The position numbers and the translations under genes were made by a program. Under the pieces are notes generated by a model. That model had not been told where the DNA came from and did not search any database. It worked only from the letters and a program-made list of their open reading frames with translations. Below, piece after piece: positions 1 through 7,399 of a stretch of DNA of 64,000 nt. The stretch is from the NCBI GenBank assembly GCA_030431255.1, contig JAUIJL010000016.1, positions 1 to 64,000 of the forward strand. The letters run 5' to 3'. This DNA comes from Thermoanaerobaculia bacterium (GTDB lineage: Bacteria > Acidobacteriota > Thermoanaerobaculia > Multivoradales > J023). Every line of letters begins with the position of its first letter. The stretch's first letter is position 1.

Positions 1-135
1 ATCCCGTCATCCCGTCATCCCGTCATCCCGTCATCCCGTCATCCCGTCATCCCGTCATCCCGTCATCCCGTCATCCCGTCATCCCGTCATCCCGTCATCC
101 CGTCATCCCGTCATCCCGTCATCCCGTCATCCCGT
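1..135. repeat. perfect 8-bp tandem repeat (CCCGTCAT)n
   Basis: About 17 perfect copies of the octamer CCCGTCAT run from the window edge to base 135, so the array may continue upstream. The repeats have no spacers, which excludes a CRISPR array. The CAT of every unit starts at a coordinate divisible by 8, and the same register continues in the degenerate array that follows. The array sits just upstream of a ParA/ribbon-helix-helix gene pair. Confidence 0.97.
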
Positions 136-371
136 TTTGTATTCATGGCATGTTTAGGTCATGACATCTTAATGTCATGCCGTGTTGTGGCCATGCTACG
201 TTGCAGTCATGGCGAATTAACGCCATGGCATTTTACGGCTTTAGTGTCATGACGCGTTGATTGACTTCTGTCATGGATCCATGGAATTTTCCTGTTGAAA
301 CGGTGATGTTTCATGTCATCATTGAGGAATAGCGCCATGGGTCGATGACGCCATTCATTCATGAAATCATG
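136..371. promoter_or_regulatory. phased CATG array, candidate partition centromere (parS/parH-like)
   Basis: Fourteen CATG boxes start at 144, 149, 160, 176, 192, 208, 224, 248, 272, 280, 312, 336, 360 and 368. All except the one at 149 fall on multiples of 8, in phase with the perfect octamers at 1-135. Most are preceded by GT or by C/GC. Centromeres bound by ribbon-helix-helix partition proteins, such as ParG on plasmid TP228, are arrays of short boxes at about one-turn or sub-turn spacing upstream of parA. Position, periodicity and neighbours fit that model. The function is inferred. Confidence 0.55.
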
Positions 372-460
372 ATGTTGTCAGATGCCCAGGGCCGAATCGG
401 AACGCCGACGAGCTCGTGCTCGTCCTACCGCCACCAACCTCAGAAACCGAGGACCTGAGC

Positions 461-1087
461 TTGAAGATCTTGGCCGTATTGTCGAATAAGGGTGGATCGG
501 GAAAAACCACCGTCACGTTGAGTCTCGCCGTGGCCGCGGTGGAAGCTGGAATGAGCGTAGCCGTGGTCGATTTGGACCCCCAGTCGAACTCCGCCGATTG
601 GGGCGACAGCCGGGAGGCCGACAGCCCGGTGGTGGTTTCGGCCCAAGCCGCGCGATTGGGTCCGGTGCTCGATGCAGCGCGGGAGAACGGAGTCGACTTG
701 GCGGTACTGGATACCGCACCGCGGTCGGAGGAGGCGGCGCTCAAAGCGGCCAGGGTGTCCGATTTCGCGTTTCTCATCGCCCGTCCGTCGATCCACGATC
801 TCCGCGCCCTTCGCTATTCCAAAGATCTCTTGGACCTGGCCAAAGCTCCGGGAGCCGTGCTGCTCAACGGAGTCCCCCACCAAGGCTCCCACGGCGACGA
901 AGCAGAGGCGGCCCTAGAAGGTTGGGGGCTGGAGGTGGCACCGGTGCGGATGTCCCAGCGGGCCGCCCACTACAACGCCGCCGCGGGCGGTCTGACCGCG
1001 ATCGACTACGAGCCCAAGAGCCGTGCCGCGGAAGAGTGCCGAGAGGTGCTGCGCTGGTTGATGGCCCGCAAGGAAATGGCGGACTGA
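461..1087 (+). CDS. parA: ParA-family Walker-type partition ATPase
   Basis: A 208-residue ATPase of the small ParA/MinD type. It moves or positions DNA by ATP-dependent dimerisation on the nucleoid. The deviant Walker A motif KGGSGKTT lies near residues 9-16, and VAVVDLDPQ (switch I/A') follows about 30 residues later. The Walker B-like strand is LAVLDTAP. There is no N-terminal helix-turn-helix, which places it with type Ib ParA proteins (ParF-like). I chose the TTG at 461 because the conserved KILAVLSNKGG strand begins there and GAGGA precedes it. The reading frame is open further upstream but without family features. A small ribbon-helix-helix-like gene follows, as in parFG operons. Confidence 0.85.
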   Translation: MKILAVLSNKGGSGKTTVTLSLAVAAVEAGMSVAVVDLDPQSNSADWGDSREADSPVVVSAQAARLGPVLDAARENGVDLAVLDTAPRSEEAALKAARVSDFAFLIARPSIHDLRALRYSKDLLDLAKAPGAVLLNGVPHQGSHGDEAEAALEGWGLEVAPVRMSQRAAHYNAAAGGLTAIDYEPKSRAAEECREVLRWLMARKEMAD

Positions 1088-1205
1088 AAACGACCGATGG
1101 AAGACGAATCGGCGTGCCCGCCGAGGGATCGGGCCGATCGGCCCATTGAGCATTGAGCAAACCACCACAGCCGAGTAGACCACCACGGAGCGGAAAGGAC
1201 GAGAG

Positions 1206-1535
1206 ATGGCGAAAAGAAGAACTGCATTGAACAGCGCCTTGAAATCGGCGGCCACGGGACGCCCCGAGCCTCTGGAAGAAGAAGCACCCCCAGCGGCACG
1301 ACCCGCGGAGCCCGCGCGTCGACCGGCGACCCTGCGACCCGAGGGCAAAGCGATCGAGGTTTTGAAACCGCTGACGACCCGCGTCAATCAAGGCGTGCTG
1401 CAACAGCTGAAGGTGCTCTCGGCGGAACAGGATCGACCGATCATGTACATGGTGGGTGAGGCCCTCAACTTGCTCTTCGAGAAATACGGCAAACCTCCGA
1501 TCGCCGTCGAGCAACCCCCCGGCAGGGGAAACTGA
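1206..1535 (+). CDS. small ParG/ribbon-helix-helix-like partition protein
   Basis: A 109-residue basic protein. Residues 1-50 are flexible and rich in Ala, Pro and Arg. Residues 55-100 (core LTTRVNQGVLQQLKVLSAEQ) look like a beta strand followed by two helices, the pattern of a ribbon-helix-helix DNA-binding dimer. Such proteins are the usual centromere-binding partners of small ParA ATPases, and the flexible N-terminus is typical of the part that stimulates ParA. AAGGACGAG sits 5-10 bases before the ATG. It is 118 bp downstream of parA and likely shares its transcript. The fold call rests on pattern and context only. It may also repress its own operon. Confidence 0.65.
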   Translation: MAKRRTALNSALKSAATGRPEPLEEEAPPAARPAEPARRPATLRPEGKAIEVLKPLTTRVNQGVLQQLKVLSAEQDRPIMYMVGEALNLLFEKYGKPPIAVEQPPGRGN

Positions 1536-1720
1536 ACCTTAGAAACCCGAGCCGCCGTTGCCGCCTTCGGTGATCCATGGCGACGGTGGGGGAGGGCTGT
1601 CGGAGCTTTGCCATCCGGTGGACGACCGAGATCCGCCACGGCAAGACGCCGCAGAATGGAGTTGGTAGGACCTGGCCAAGCCGAGATGGCAAGAGTTGCA
1701 CGCACCCGGGAGCAGAGACA

Positions 1721-2452
1721 ATGACTCGTAGAAATCAAGTAATTTTGGTCACACTTTTTCTTGTTGCGCTTCCGGTATCTGCGCAAGATCCACCAGGGAA
1801 AGGTGGTCCTCTGGTCAGTCGTTCCGGAGGTCAAGTACCGGAATGTAATACTGAAAAAACTGTGAGTCAGGGAGAGGTTGTCTTCCTAGAGTACGAGTCC
1901 TTTGTTCAGAAGTCTGTGACGTTGAGTGAGCCTGTTGTGGTCGGCCGGAAGATGTCGGTACCGGCGGGGCAGTTTCTCCTCGGCTTTAAGTTGGATTATT
2001 ACCAAGAGATATACTGCTTCTACGACCGCGAGCATAAGTTTTTGGGCAAGGACGCTCCGATCTGGGTGTGCTTCACTCTCGGCGAAGATCAGCAGTTCTC
2101 AGAGGCTCGGTTGATTTACGCCGGGAACGAAACCGGCAGGCGGAAGAAGATCGATAGAAGCCCGAGCTTTGAATTCAGCCACGTTTCGATGTCGCCCGCC
2201 GCCGCGATAGCGTCCGGGCAAGGTCCGCTGCTGGATCGGGAGATTACCTATCTGGGAACCGCGGGAGGAATCTTACGCTTCCTCTACCGAGAGAAGTTGG
2301 GTGATGAGATTCAGCCGGAGTCTCAGCAAGAGCTCACCTACGGCTACACAGAAGGAAAGCCTTTCACGGTTTCCGTACAAGGTGCGGACATCGAGATTCT
2401 GGCAATCGGAAACTCAGGCATGACGTATCGAGTGTTGAATGGGTTTAGATAG
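1721..2452 (+). CDS. secreted protein of unknown function
   Basis: A 243-residue protein with a clear signal peptide (MTRRNQVILVTLFLVALPVSAQ, cleavage after about residue 21). The mature part is beta-rich and ends in a region with GxAGGILRFLYREK and TYRVLNGFR. I recognise no family. I preferred the ATG at 1721 to earlier in-frame codons because it begins the signal peptide and has GGGAG upstream. The base composition is slightly less G+C-rich than the neighbours, with more A/T at third positions, which fits acquired DNA. It lies between the partition genes and a stretch of gene remnants. Confidence 0.7.
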   Translation: MTRRNQVILVTLFLVALPVSAQDPPGKGGPLVSRSGGQVPECNTEKTVSQGEVVFLEYESFVQKSVTLSEPVVVGRKMSVPAGQFLLGFKLDYYQEIYCFYDREHKFLGKDAPIWVCFTLGEDQQFSEARLIYAGNETGRRKKIDRSPSFEFSHVSMSPAAAIASGQGPLLDREITYLGTAGGILRFLYREKLGDEIQPESQQELTYGYTEGKPFTVSVQGADIEILAIGNSGMTYRVLNGFR

Positions 2453-2514
2453 CAGAGCAGATATGGCCGGCAGATGGTAGCGCGGTCCAGGTGACCTTCA
2501 CAGAGATCGAGTAG
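2453..2514 (+). pseudogene. C-terminal scrap of an unknown protein
   Basis: From about base 2460 to a TAG at 2512-2514 one frame reads IWPADGSAVQVTFTEIE, which looks like the last strand of a beta-sandwich domain. Nothing upstream belongs to it. It directly abuts the ParA-like remnant. Confidence 0.3.
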
Positions 2515-2767
2515 GGCCTCGATTCGTCCGGACGCGACGACGACTTCCAAGGATCCTTCGGCGAGGCCCTGGATCTGATCCGTGAGGTGCGGGGGGTGTC
2601 GTTCCCGGAGCAACCCGACATCTTGATCATCGACACCCGCAGTGAGCTGGGCTCGATCCAGGCGGACTCGGCGGACCTGATCATCTGTCCGACGGCCCCA
2701 GCCAGGTAGACATCAACGCCCTGGCTAAAGTCATCGGAAAATGCGACGAATCCCAGCGCGCGCATGG
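2515..2767 (+). pseudogene. ParA-like ATPase remnant, frameshifted
   Basis: The frame starting at 2515 reads FGEALDLIREVRG, then PDILIIDTRSELG, then ADLIICPTAP. This is the Walker B region and following strand of a ParA-family ATPase. A one-base shift near 2703 restores PSQVDINALAKVIGK, the expected continuation. The P-loop part is missing, and the 3' end runs into the metalloprotease fragment near 2767. It differs in sequence from the intact parA at 461, so it is a second, decayed partition-type gene and not a local duplicate. Confidence 0.6.
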
Positions 2768-3357
2768 CGATCCTGCCGAACCAAAGCAAGATCACGCCGT
2801 CGAAGAGGTTGCTCGCTTGGGGGAGCGCCGCTCCCGTCAGATTCACGGAAAACGAGGATCTGTGGGATTTCGAAATCGTCATGAGCGCGGGCGACAATTG
2901 CAGTGCGAGCGGCTGCACACTTGCCCGCGCGTTCTTCCCGGACTCCGGGCGACACGATCTGATGCTGTATCCGAAGATGTTCGAGCAGAGCAGAAAGGAA
3001 CAAGTAGAGACGTGGATGCACGAGATCGGGCACATCTTCGGCTTGCGTCACTTCTTTGCTACCGTCACGGAAACCGCATGGCCGGCAGAAATTTTCGGGT
3101 CTCACGACAAGTTTTCGATCATGAACTACGGTGCCCTCAGCACACTTACGGAGCGGGACAAAAAGGACTTGGTGCGACTCTATGAGCAGGCTTGGTCAGG
3201 GGCTCTGACCCACATCAACGGGACCCCGATTCAGTTTTTCTTGCCGTACCACAAGCTCGCTCCAGAGCCGATCCATGTGCCTGGGCTGGAGCTGGCCTCT
3301 ACGGCGCTGCAGCAGCGAGGTAGCTACTATTCAACGAGCAGCATACGGGTTAAGTAG
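2764..3357 (+). pseudogene. N-terminally truncated matrixin-like zinc metalloprotease
   Basis: The open frame encodes 197 residues with the metzincin zinc motif HEIGHIFGLRH near residues 82-92 (three His ligands and the catalytic Glu) and a Met-turn SIMNYG about 30 residues later. It also has WDFEIVMSAGD and LARAFFPDSG, both typical of matrixins just before the active site. There is no signal peptide, and the N-terminal half of the catalytic domain is missing. The first 20 residues are encoded by DNA that belongs to the upstream remnant in another frame. I therefore call it a gene fragment, although a shortened product could be translated from the ATG at 2764. Intact relatives are secreted proteases. 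Confidence 0.65.
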
Positions 3358-3403
3358 CCAACGAGGGAGTCTACCGAAGAGTGTGGGCCGACGCGCCGAA
3401 CGC

Positions 3404-3426
3404 AAAAAGGCCGCCCGAGGGCGGCC
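3404..3426 (-). terminator. Rho-independent terminator of the LamG gene
   Basis: A perfect 8-bp stem GGCCGCCC/GGGCGGCC with a 2-base loop lies at 3409-3426. On the minus strand five T residues (3408-3404) follow it. It lies about 30 bp after the minus-strand stop at 3458. Confidence 0.85.
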
Positions 3427-3457
3427 AGTCATGGGCCGAAGGAAGAGGCCGTCGAGT

Positions 3458-5563
3458 TCAGCGGTCGTCCGCTGCAAGACCGGTCGACGGCGCAGGCCCG
3501 CCCGTCGTCGTGGCCCAGGCGCTGGTGTCGCCGGACTCGAAGCCGTTTTTGAACAGGTCGGTAGCCGGACGAGCGCGAACACGGGTCGAGGCGAGGGCGC
3601 TGAACACACCGTCTCCGGTGTCGACCAACAGGATCAAGTCCTCGGGCAGCAGGCTCCCCTCGCTACCGACGCTGACGCCGACGCTGACGTCCACCACCTC
3701 GCCGTCGCCGAAGCTGACGGTGCCGGTGGCGGGCGTGCCGGCGGTCTGTCCGTTGAGCAAGAGCCGCGAGTCTTCGATACCGCCGTTGGCCGGCATGGCC
3801 TCGATGCGATAGTCGAAGCTGAGGGGTGCGCCGTTGGTGTTGATCAGCGAGAAGACGGCGTCGGCTTGGCCTCCGGGAGGCACCTCGGTGACCGGTCTGA
3901 AGGGGCCGGTGGTGCAGCATTCCCGCCAGTCCTGGATGGAGCTGCGTTCACGGATTTCCTCGCCGGTCGAGGTATTCGTCAAGACCGCGTCGAAGCAGGC
4001 TTGGAGCCGATTCGCATTGAGGCCCGACGGACGTTGGACCTCGAAGGGAATCTCACGGCATTCGCGCGCCGGAATCGAAAGGGCGATCGCCGGCGGCACG
4101 GTTTGCACGGGATCGAGCAGGAAGAACGTATCCGGGCCGTCGACCGAGCAAGCCCCGGCGGGAACGGGCTCGAACGTCAAATCGTAGTCGCGGTCCAGGG
4201 GGCTACCGTTGCAAATCTCGATCGAGGTCGGTCGCGAGACGTCGGCATCCCGGCAAACCGGCACGTCCCAATCCATCGAGATGAATTCCTTGCATTTGCC
4301 CTCGGCGCCCACGGCGTGGAGATCGGCGATCTCTTGCGGTGTGAGGGTGCGGCGAAAGAGCTCGATCTCGTCGAGATCCCCGGCGAAATGCAGCGATTGG
4401 GAGAAGGTGACGCCGCTGAAGCGTAGGGGAGCGCTGTTGTCGAGACTGTCCGGACGAATCGTCGGGTCGAAGCTCGCGACCTCCTGCCCGTCGACGTAGA
4501 AGCGCAGCCCCATCGAGTCGGCCCGGCTCACCGTCACCGCCACGTGGTGCCAGGCGTCGTCGGCGAGGAAGGCCGCCGACACGTAGTTCGTGCACGACGA
4601 CGTTGCGGGATTGGAAGAACAGTCGGCCGACGTGCCGCCGTCGGCGAGCTGGAATCCGAGATCCCCGTTCGCCAGGAAGAGCGAATAGCCGCGCACGTCG
4701 CCCGAAACGTTCGTGCGCTTGTCGATCACCGTGGCGACGCCGACGCTGTCGGTGGTGCGCAGCCAGAAATCGACGGAAAAGTCGGAGGTGCCCATGTCGA
4801 GCACGGGGTCGTCGGCCACCTCGACGTAGTCGTCCGTGCCGTCGAAGGAGAGGGCACCGTCCACCATGCCGGCGATCGGCGTCGGTCCGTTCATGTGGGT
4901 GCCGTCGTTCGCGTTGATGATGTCCGCAGCGCGAGACGGCCCGGGCTCGTCGAGTGGCCACCAGCCGATCATTTCCTCCGGCCTTTCGAGACAAGCTCGC
5001 GAGACGTCGAGGTGCACGTCGTCGAAATTCGCCTGCACACCTGGGGCCGTCAAGTAGATCTTGAGCTGCTCGCCGAGCTCGGGATCGCCGGCCTCGGCGC
5101 GGTAGGTCACCGTCACCGGCACGAATTCACCGGCCGCCGGGGTTTGCGTCGAGTCGTCCTCCGCCAGAATCGTGTCGCCGGCGGTCCGCAGCTGCACTCG
5201 GTAGCCGGCGAAGCTCTCACCGACTTTGCGGCCGACCTGTACCCGCAGCGTGTAAATGCGGCCGGCCTCGAGCACATCGGTGACGGTCTGGCTGACGAAG
5301 TTGCCCGGAAGGTTGACATAGGCCACGTTCACACCGTCGGGGATGCCGTCGGGATATTGTGCCGCCGAGGGGTTGAAGACCCCGTCACCACCTCCTGAGG
5401 TGGTCTGCCAACCGATGATCGAATTGCTGATGCCGCCATCGCTGAGCGTGTCGGCCTCAAAGCTGGGATTGACCACCGTGATCGGCATGGCGACCAGCAC
5501 CGTTGCCGAAAGCGAAAGCACGAGCCAGCTGAGAAAGAGTTGTTTGGCGGATGTCTCGAGCAT
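3458..5563 (-). CDS. secreted LamG (concanavalin A-like) domain protein with GFESGDTSAW tail
   Basis: A 701-residue exported protein. Residues 1-25 are a signal peptide. Residues 26-190 form a beta-sandwich beginning ITVVNPSFEADTL, like the NPSFE-type galactose-binding domains of HpiC1 and related proteins. Residues 205-410 are a LamG domain (GWWPLDE, GALSFDGTDDYVEV, DDAWHHVAVTV, FYVDGQEV, AGDLDEIELF). The remainder is a Cys-containing Ig-like region. The end carries LFKNGFESGDTSAWAT, which recurs in a pseudogene near 37.0 kb and may be a surface-retention signal. The start has a perfect AGGAGG. It probably binds carbohydrate or protein outside the cell. It is monocistronic, with its own terminator. 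Confidence 0.85.
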   Translation of the reverse strand: MLETSAKQLFLSWLVLSLSATVLVAMPITVVNPSFEADTLSDGGISNSIIGWQTTSGGGDGVFNPSAAQYPDGIPDGVNVAYVNLPGNFVSQTVTDVLEAGRIYTLRVQVGRKVGESFAGYRVQLRTAGDTILAEDDSTQTPAAGEFVPVTVTYRAEAGDPELGEQLKIYLTAPGVQANFDDVHLDVSRACLERPEEMIGWWPLDEPGPSRAADIINANDGTHMNGPTPIAGMVDGALSFDGTDDYVEVADDPVLDMGTSDFSVDFWLRTTDSVGVATVIDKRTNVSGDVRGYSLFLANGDLGFQLADGGTSADCSSNPATSSCTNYVSAAFLADDAWHHVAVTVSRADSMGLRFYVDGQEVASFDPTIRPDSLDNSAPLRFSGVTFSQSLHFAGDLDEIELFRRTLTPQEIADLHAVGAEGKCKEFISMDWDVPVCRDADVSRPTSIEICNGSPLDRDYDLTFEPVPAGACSVDGPDTFFLLDPVQTVPPAIALSIPARECREIPFEVQRPSGLNANRLQACFDAVLTNTSTGEEIRERSSIQDWRECCTTGPFRPVTEVPPGGQADAVFSLINTNGAPLSFDYRIEAMPANGGIEDSRLLLNGQTAGTPATGTVSFGDGEVVDVSVGVSVGSEGSLLPEDLILLVDTGDGVFSALASTRVRARPATDLFKNGFESGDTSAWATTTGGPAPSTGLAADDR

Positions 5564-5947
5564 GTTGCCTCCTGAGATTGAGTGAATGGTTCACTCCATC
5601 TCTTTGCAGAAGGCGCGCTCTTTCTGACGTCGCCGGCGGGGCGACCCGAGGGATTTTGCCTGGGAGGCTGTCGCGCATCGTGGGCTCAGCGGAGGAAGCT
5701 CCGGTGATCGGAGGGTTTCTGGCTTCCGACGTTCGCGAACCATCGGGTCGAAGCGTCGACAAGCTTTCGACCGACGGCGGTTTATAGGCCTCAAGGCTCC
5801 GATGAGTCCAACCACTGGCACAAGGCTTCCGAGACGACGGTGATCACGGCGCAGCCCAAGGCCGCCTTTACGGCCAGCGCTTTGTGATATCTCGCCAGTA
5901 GTAACCAAGTATTGACATATCGGCGATCTCCGCCTCTCGGGTGGGGC
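5564..5947. other. intergenic, no gene seen
   Basis: 384 bp between two minus-strand genes. It should contain the LamG promoter, but I see no convincing -35/-10 pair. Both strands are closed by stops or lack coding character. Confidence 0.5.
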
Positions 5948-6721
5948 TCAGTCGAAGATGTCGTCGCTCGTATCGGCCGTCGCGGCTCGAACCAGCCAGT
6001 CTTTGAGCTGAGACGCGTCGGTACAGGCTTGAATCTGCTGCCCTTGCTGCGCGTTGATTGCAAGCCCCTTCGCCTCGCAGAGATCGAGCAAGGCGGTCCG
6101 TCGCCCTTGAAGCTCTCCCTCGGCCTTACCCGCACTCAGCACCGCGTCGAGATCCTCGTAACCCTGGCGCTGCAACAGATTCCGAAGAGTCGCCTTCTGG
6201 GCGGCTTCCTTGTCGTAGAGAGCCTCTACGGGCACCGGATTCCGCAACACCCCGGGAGCTGTGAGCTCGTCACCGGGATGGGCCAAACGCATCTTTTCCT
6301 TGGGCCGGTGAATCTCCACCCGACGCGGACCGTCGAGGCGCACGACCCACACGTACTTCGTGCCGGCGGCCAACAGATCACGGATCTTGTCCGTCAAGTC
6401 GTCCTCGTCTTGGCCACGATCGGCGTACTCGAGCGCGAGGGGAGGCACCCCCGGGCTCCAACCGGGTTCGTTCGACACCCCGACCGCCACGTCGGGCGCT
6501 CTCAATGTGCCGGGCTCGGGAGTGAAGCCGGCATCGACACCCACGGACTCGACCTCGGGATCGGATCCGATCACCGAAGCGCCCTCGGCGTTGGCGCCGG
6601 AATGCCGTCCACCGGAAGGTAGGCAGCGAATGGGGTGGCCGTTCGACAGCTCGTAGGGATCACCGGGTTTGACCTGATTGGCGGTAAAAGGACCGTGGGA
6701 TGTGGTGTAAAGACGACTCAT
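5948..6721 (-). CDS. Uma2-family (PD-(D/E)XK fold) putative endonuclease
   Basis: A 257-residue protein of the Uma2/DUF820 group, restriction-endonuclease-fold proteins that are numerous in some genomes and have no settled role. Seen here: PGTLRAPDVAVGV (the family's PDxxV strand with the acidic residue), PPLALEYADRGQDEDDL (the ExK-like active-site region, with the usual Lys not obvious), and KYVWVVRLDGPRRVEIHRP (core strands). A Gln/Ala-rich C-terminal helical region follows. The ATG at 6721 is preceded by CCGGAG. The open frame extends upstream, but that part lacks family features. It stands alone beside remnant-rich DNA. Confidence 0.7.
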   Translation of the reverse strand: MSRLYTTSHGPFTANQVKPGDPYELSNGHPIRCLPSGGRHSGANAEGASVIGSDPEVESVGVDAGFTPEPGTLRAPDVAVGVSNEPGWSPGVPPLALEYADRGQDEDDLTDKIRDLLAAGTKYVWVVRLDGPRRVEIHRPKEKMRLAHPGDELTAPGVLRNPVPVEALYDKEAAQKATLRNLLQRQGYEDLDAVLSAGKAEGELQGRRTALLDLCEAKGLAINAQQGQQIQACTDASQLKDWLVRAATADTSDDIFD

Positions 6722-7399
6722 GTTGGTTGCTCCGGGAGCCTCTCGGGCTCGAACGTCCGCGTCGCGCGGCTTCGAGGGAAGCCATCCCGGCACGGATAGA
6801 TTAACACGACCGAGATCACGGGACCGTCGCTGCGACCCTTCCGATACGCGGATCGTCGGGTCGAGACGGCCATCTACGAACGTAGCGGGGGAGTGAGGCC
6901 GCCGGCAAAGACCCGTCGATCTCTCGAAGATCACCGTCCGATCGGTTGACCGATCGACCCGTGCTCTTCGGAAAAGCAAAGATCCGTGGCCGATTCTCAG
7001 TCGAGCAGCCCTCGTTTCTCCAAGATCACATAGGGATCCCCGTCCCAAGCGGCCATGTCCTGGCGCGCGGCCCCAGGGCTCCCTTGCGGGCTCGGATCAA
7101 AGCCAAGGCCGAATGATGAAGCAGAAGAACTTCGATGCCTGGGAAAGATTTAACACCCGGACATCCTTTCCGTCGACGGAGGCAAAGCTGAGCCTCAAGT
7201 GTAAAACCACCGCGTGATCGAGCTCAAAGGGGTTCCGCGCGTTTGATGAGACAACTTTTCTTCCCTTTCCGCCCTGCAGGTCGAACCCGACCTGGGGGCG
7301 ACTCTCTGCGAACGTGATTTGCCCACCTGCTTCCAGGTCGACCCATGAAAACGACCCGGGCGACGCGTCATGTGCCCGCCCCTGTACCTGGAGCAAGAC
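6722..7399. other. long intergenic stretch with a possible minus-strand gene tail
   Basis: 678 bp without a supported gene. On the minus strand from about 7110 to 7011 one frame reads ARQDMAAWDGDPYVILEKRG and then LLD before a stop, which looks like the C-terminus of a lost protein. No start or body can be assigned. The last 100 bp must hold the promoter of the YD-repeat gene. Confidence 0.3.

Noticed and set aside
1..135. CRISPR-like repeat array
   Set aside because: The unit is 8 bp with no spacers, so it is a simple tandem repeat.
3275..4426. 383-codon plus-strand frame opposite the LamG gene
   Set aside because: No domain and no ribosome-binding site. The minus strand has AGGAGG, a signal peptide and LamG motifs.
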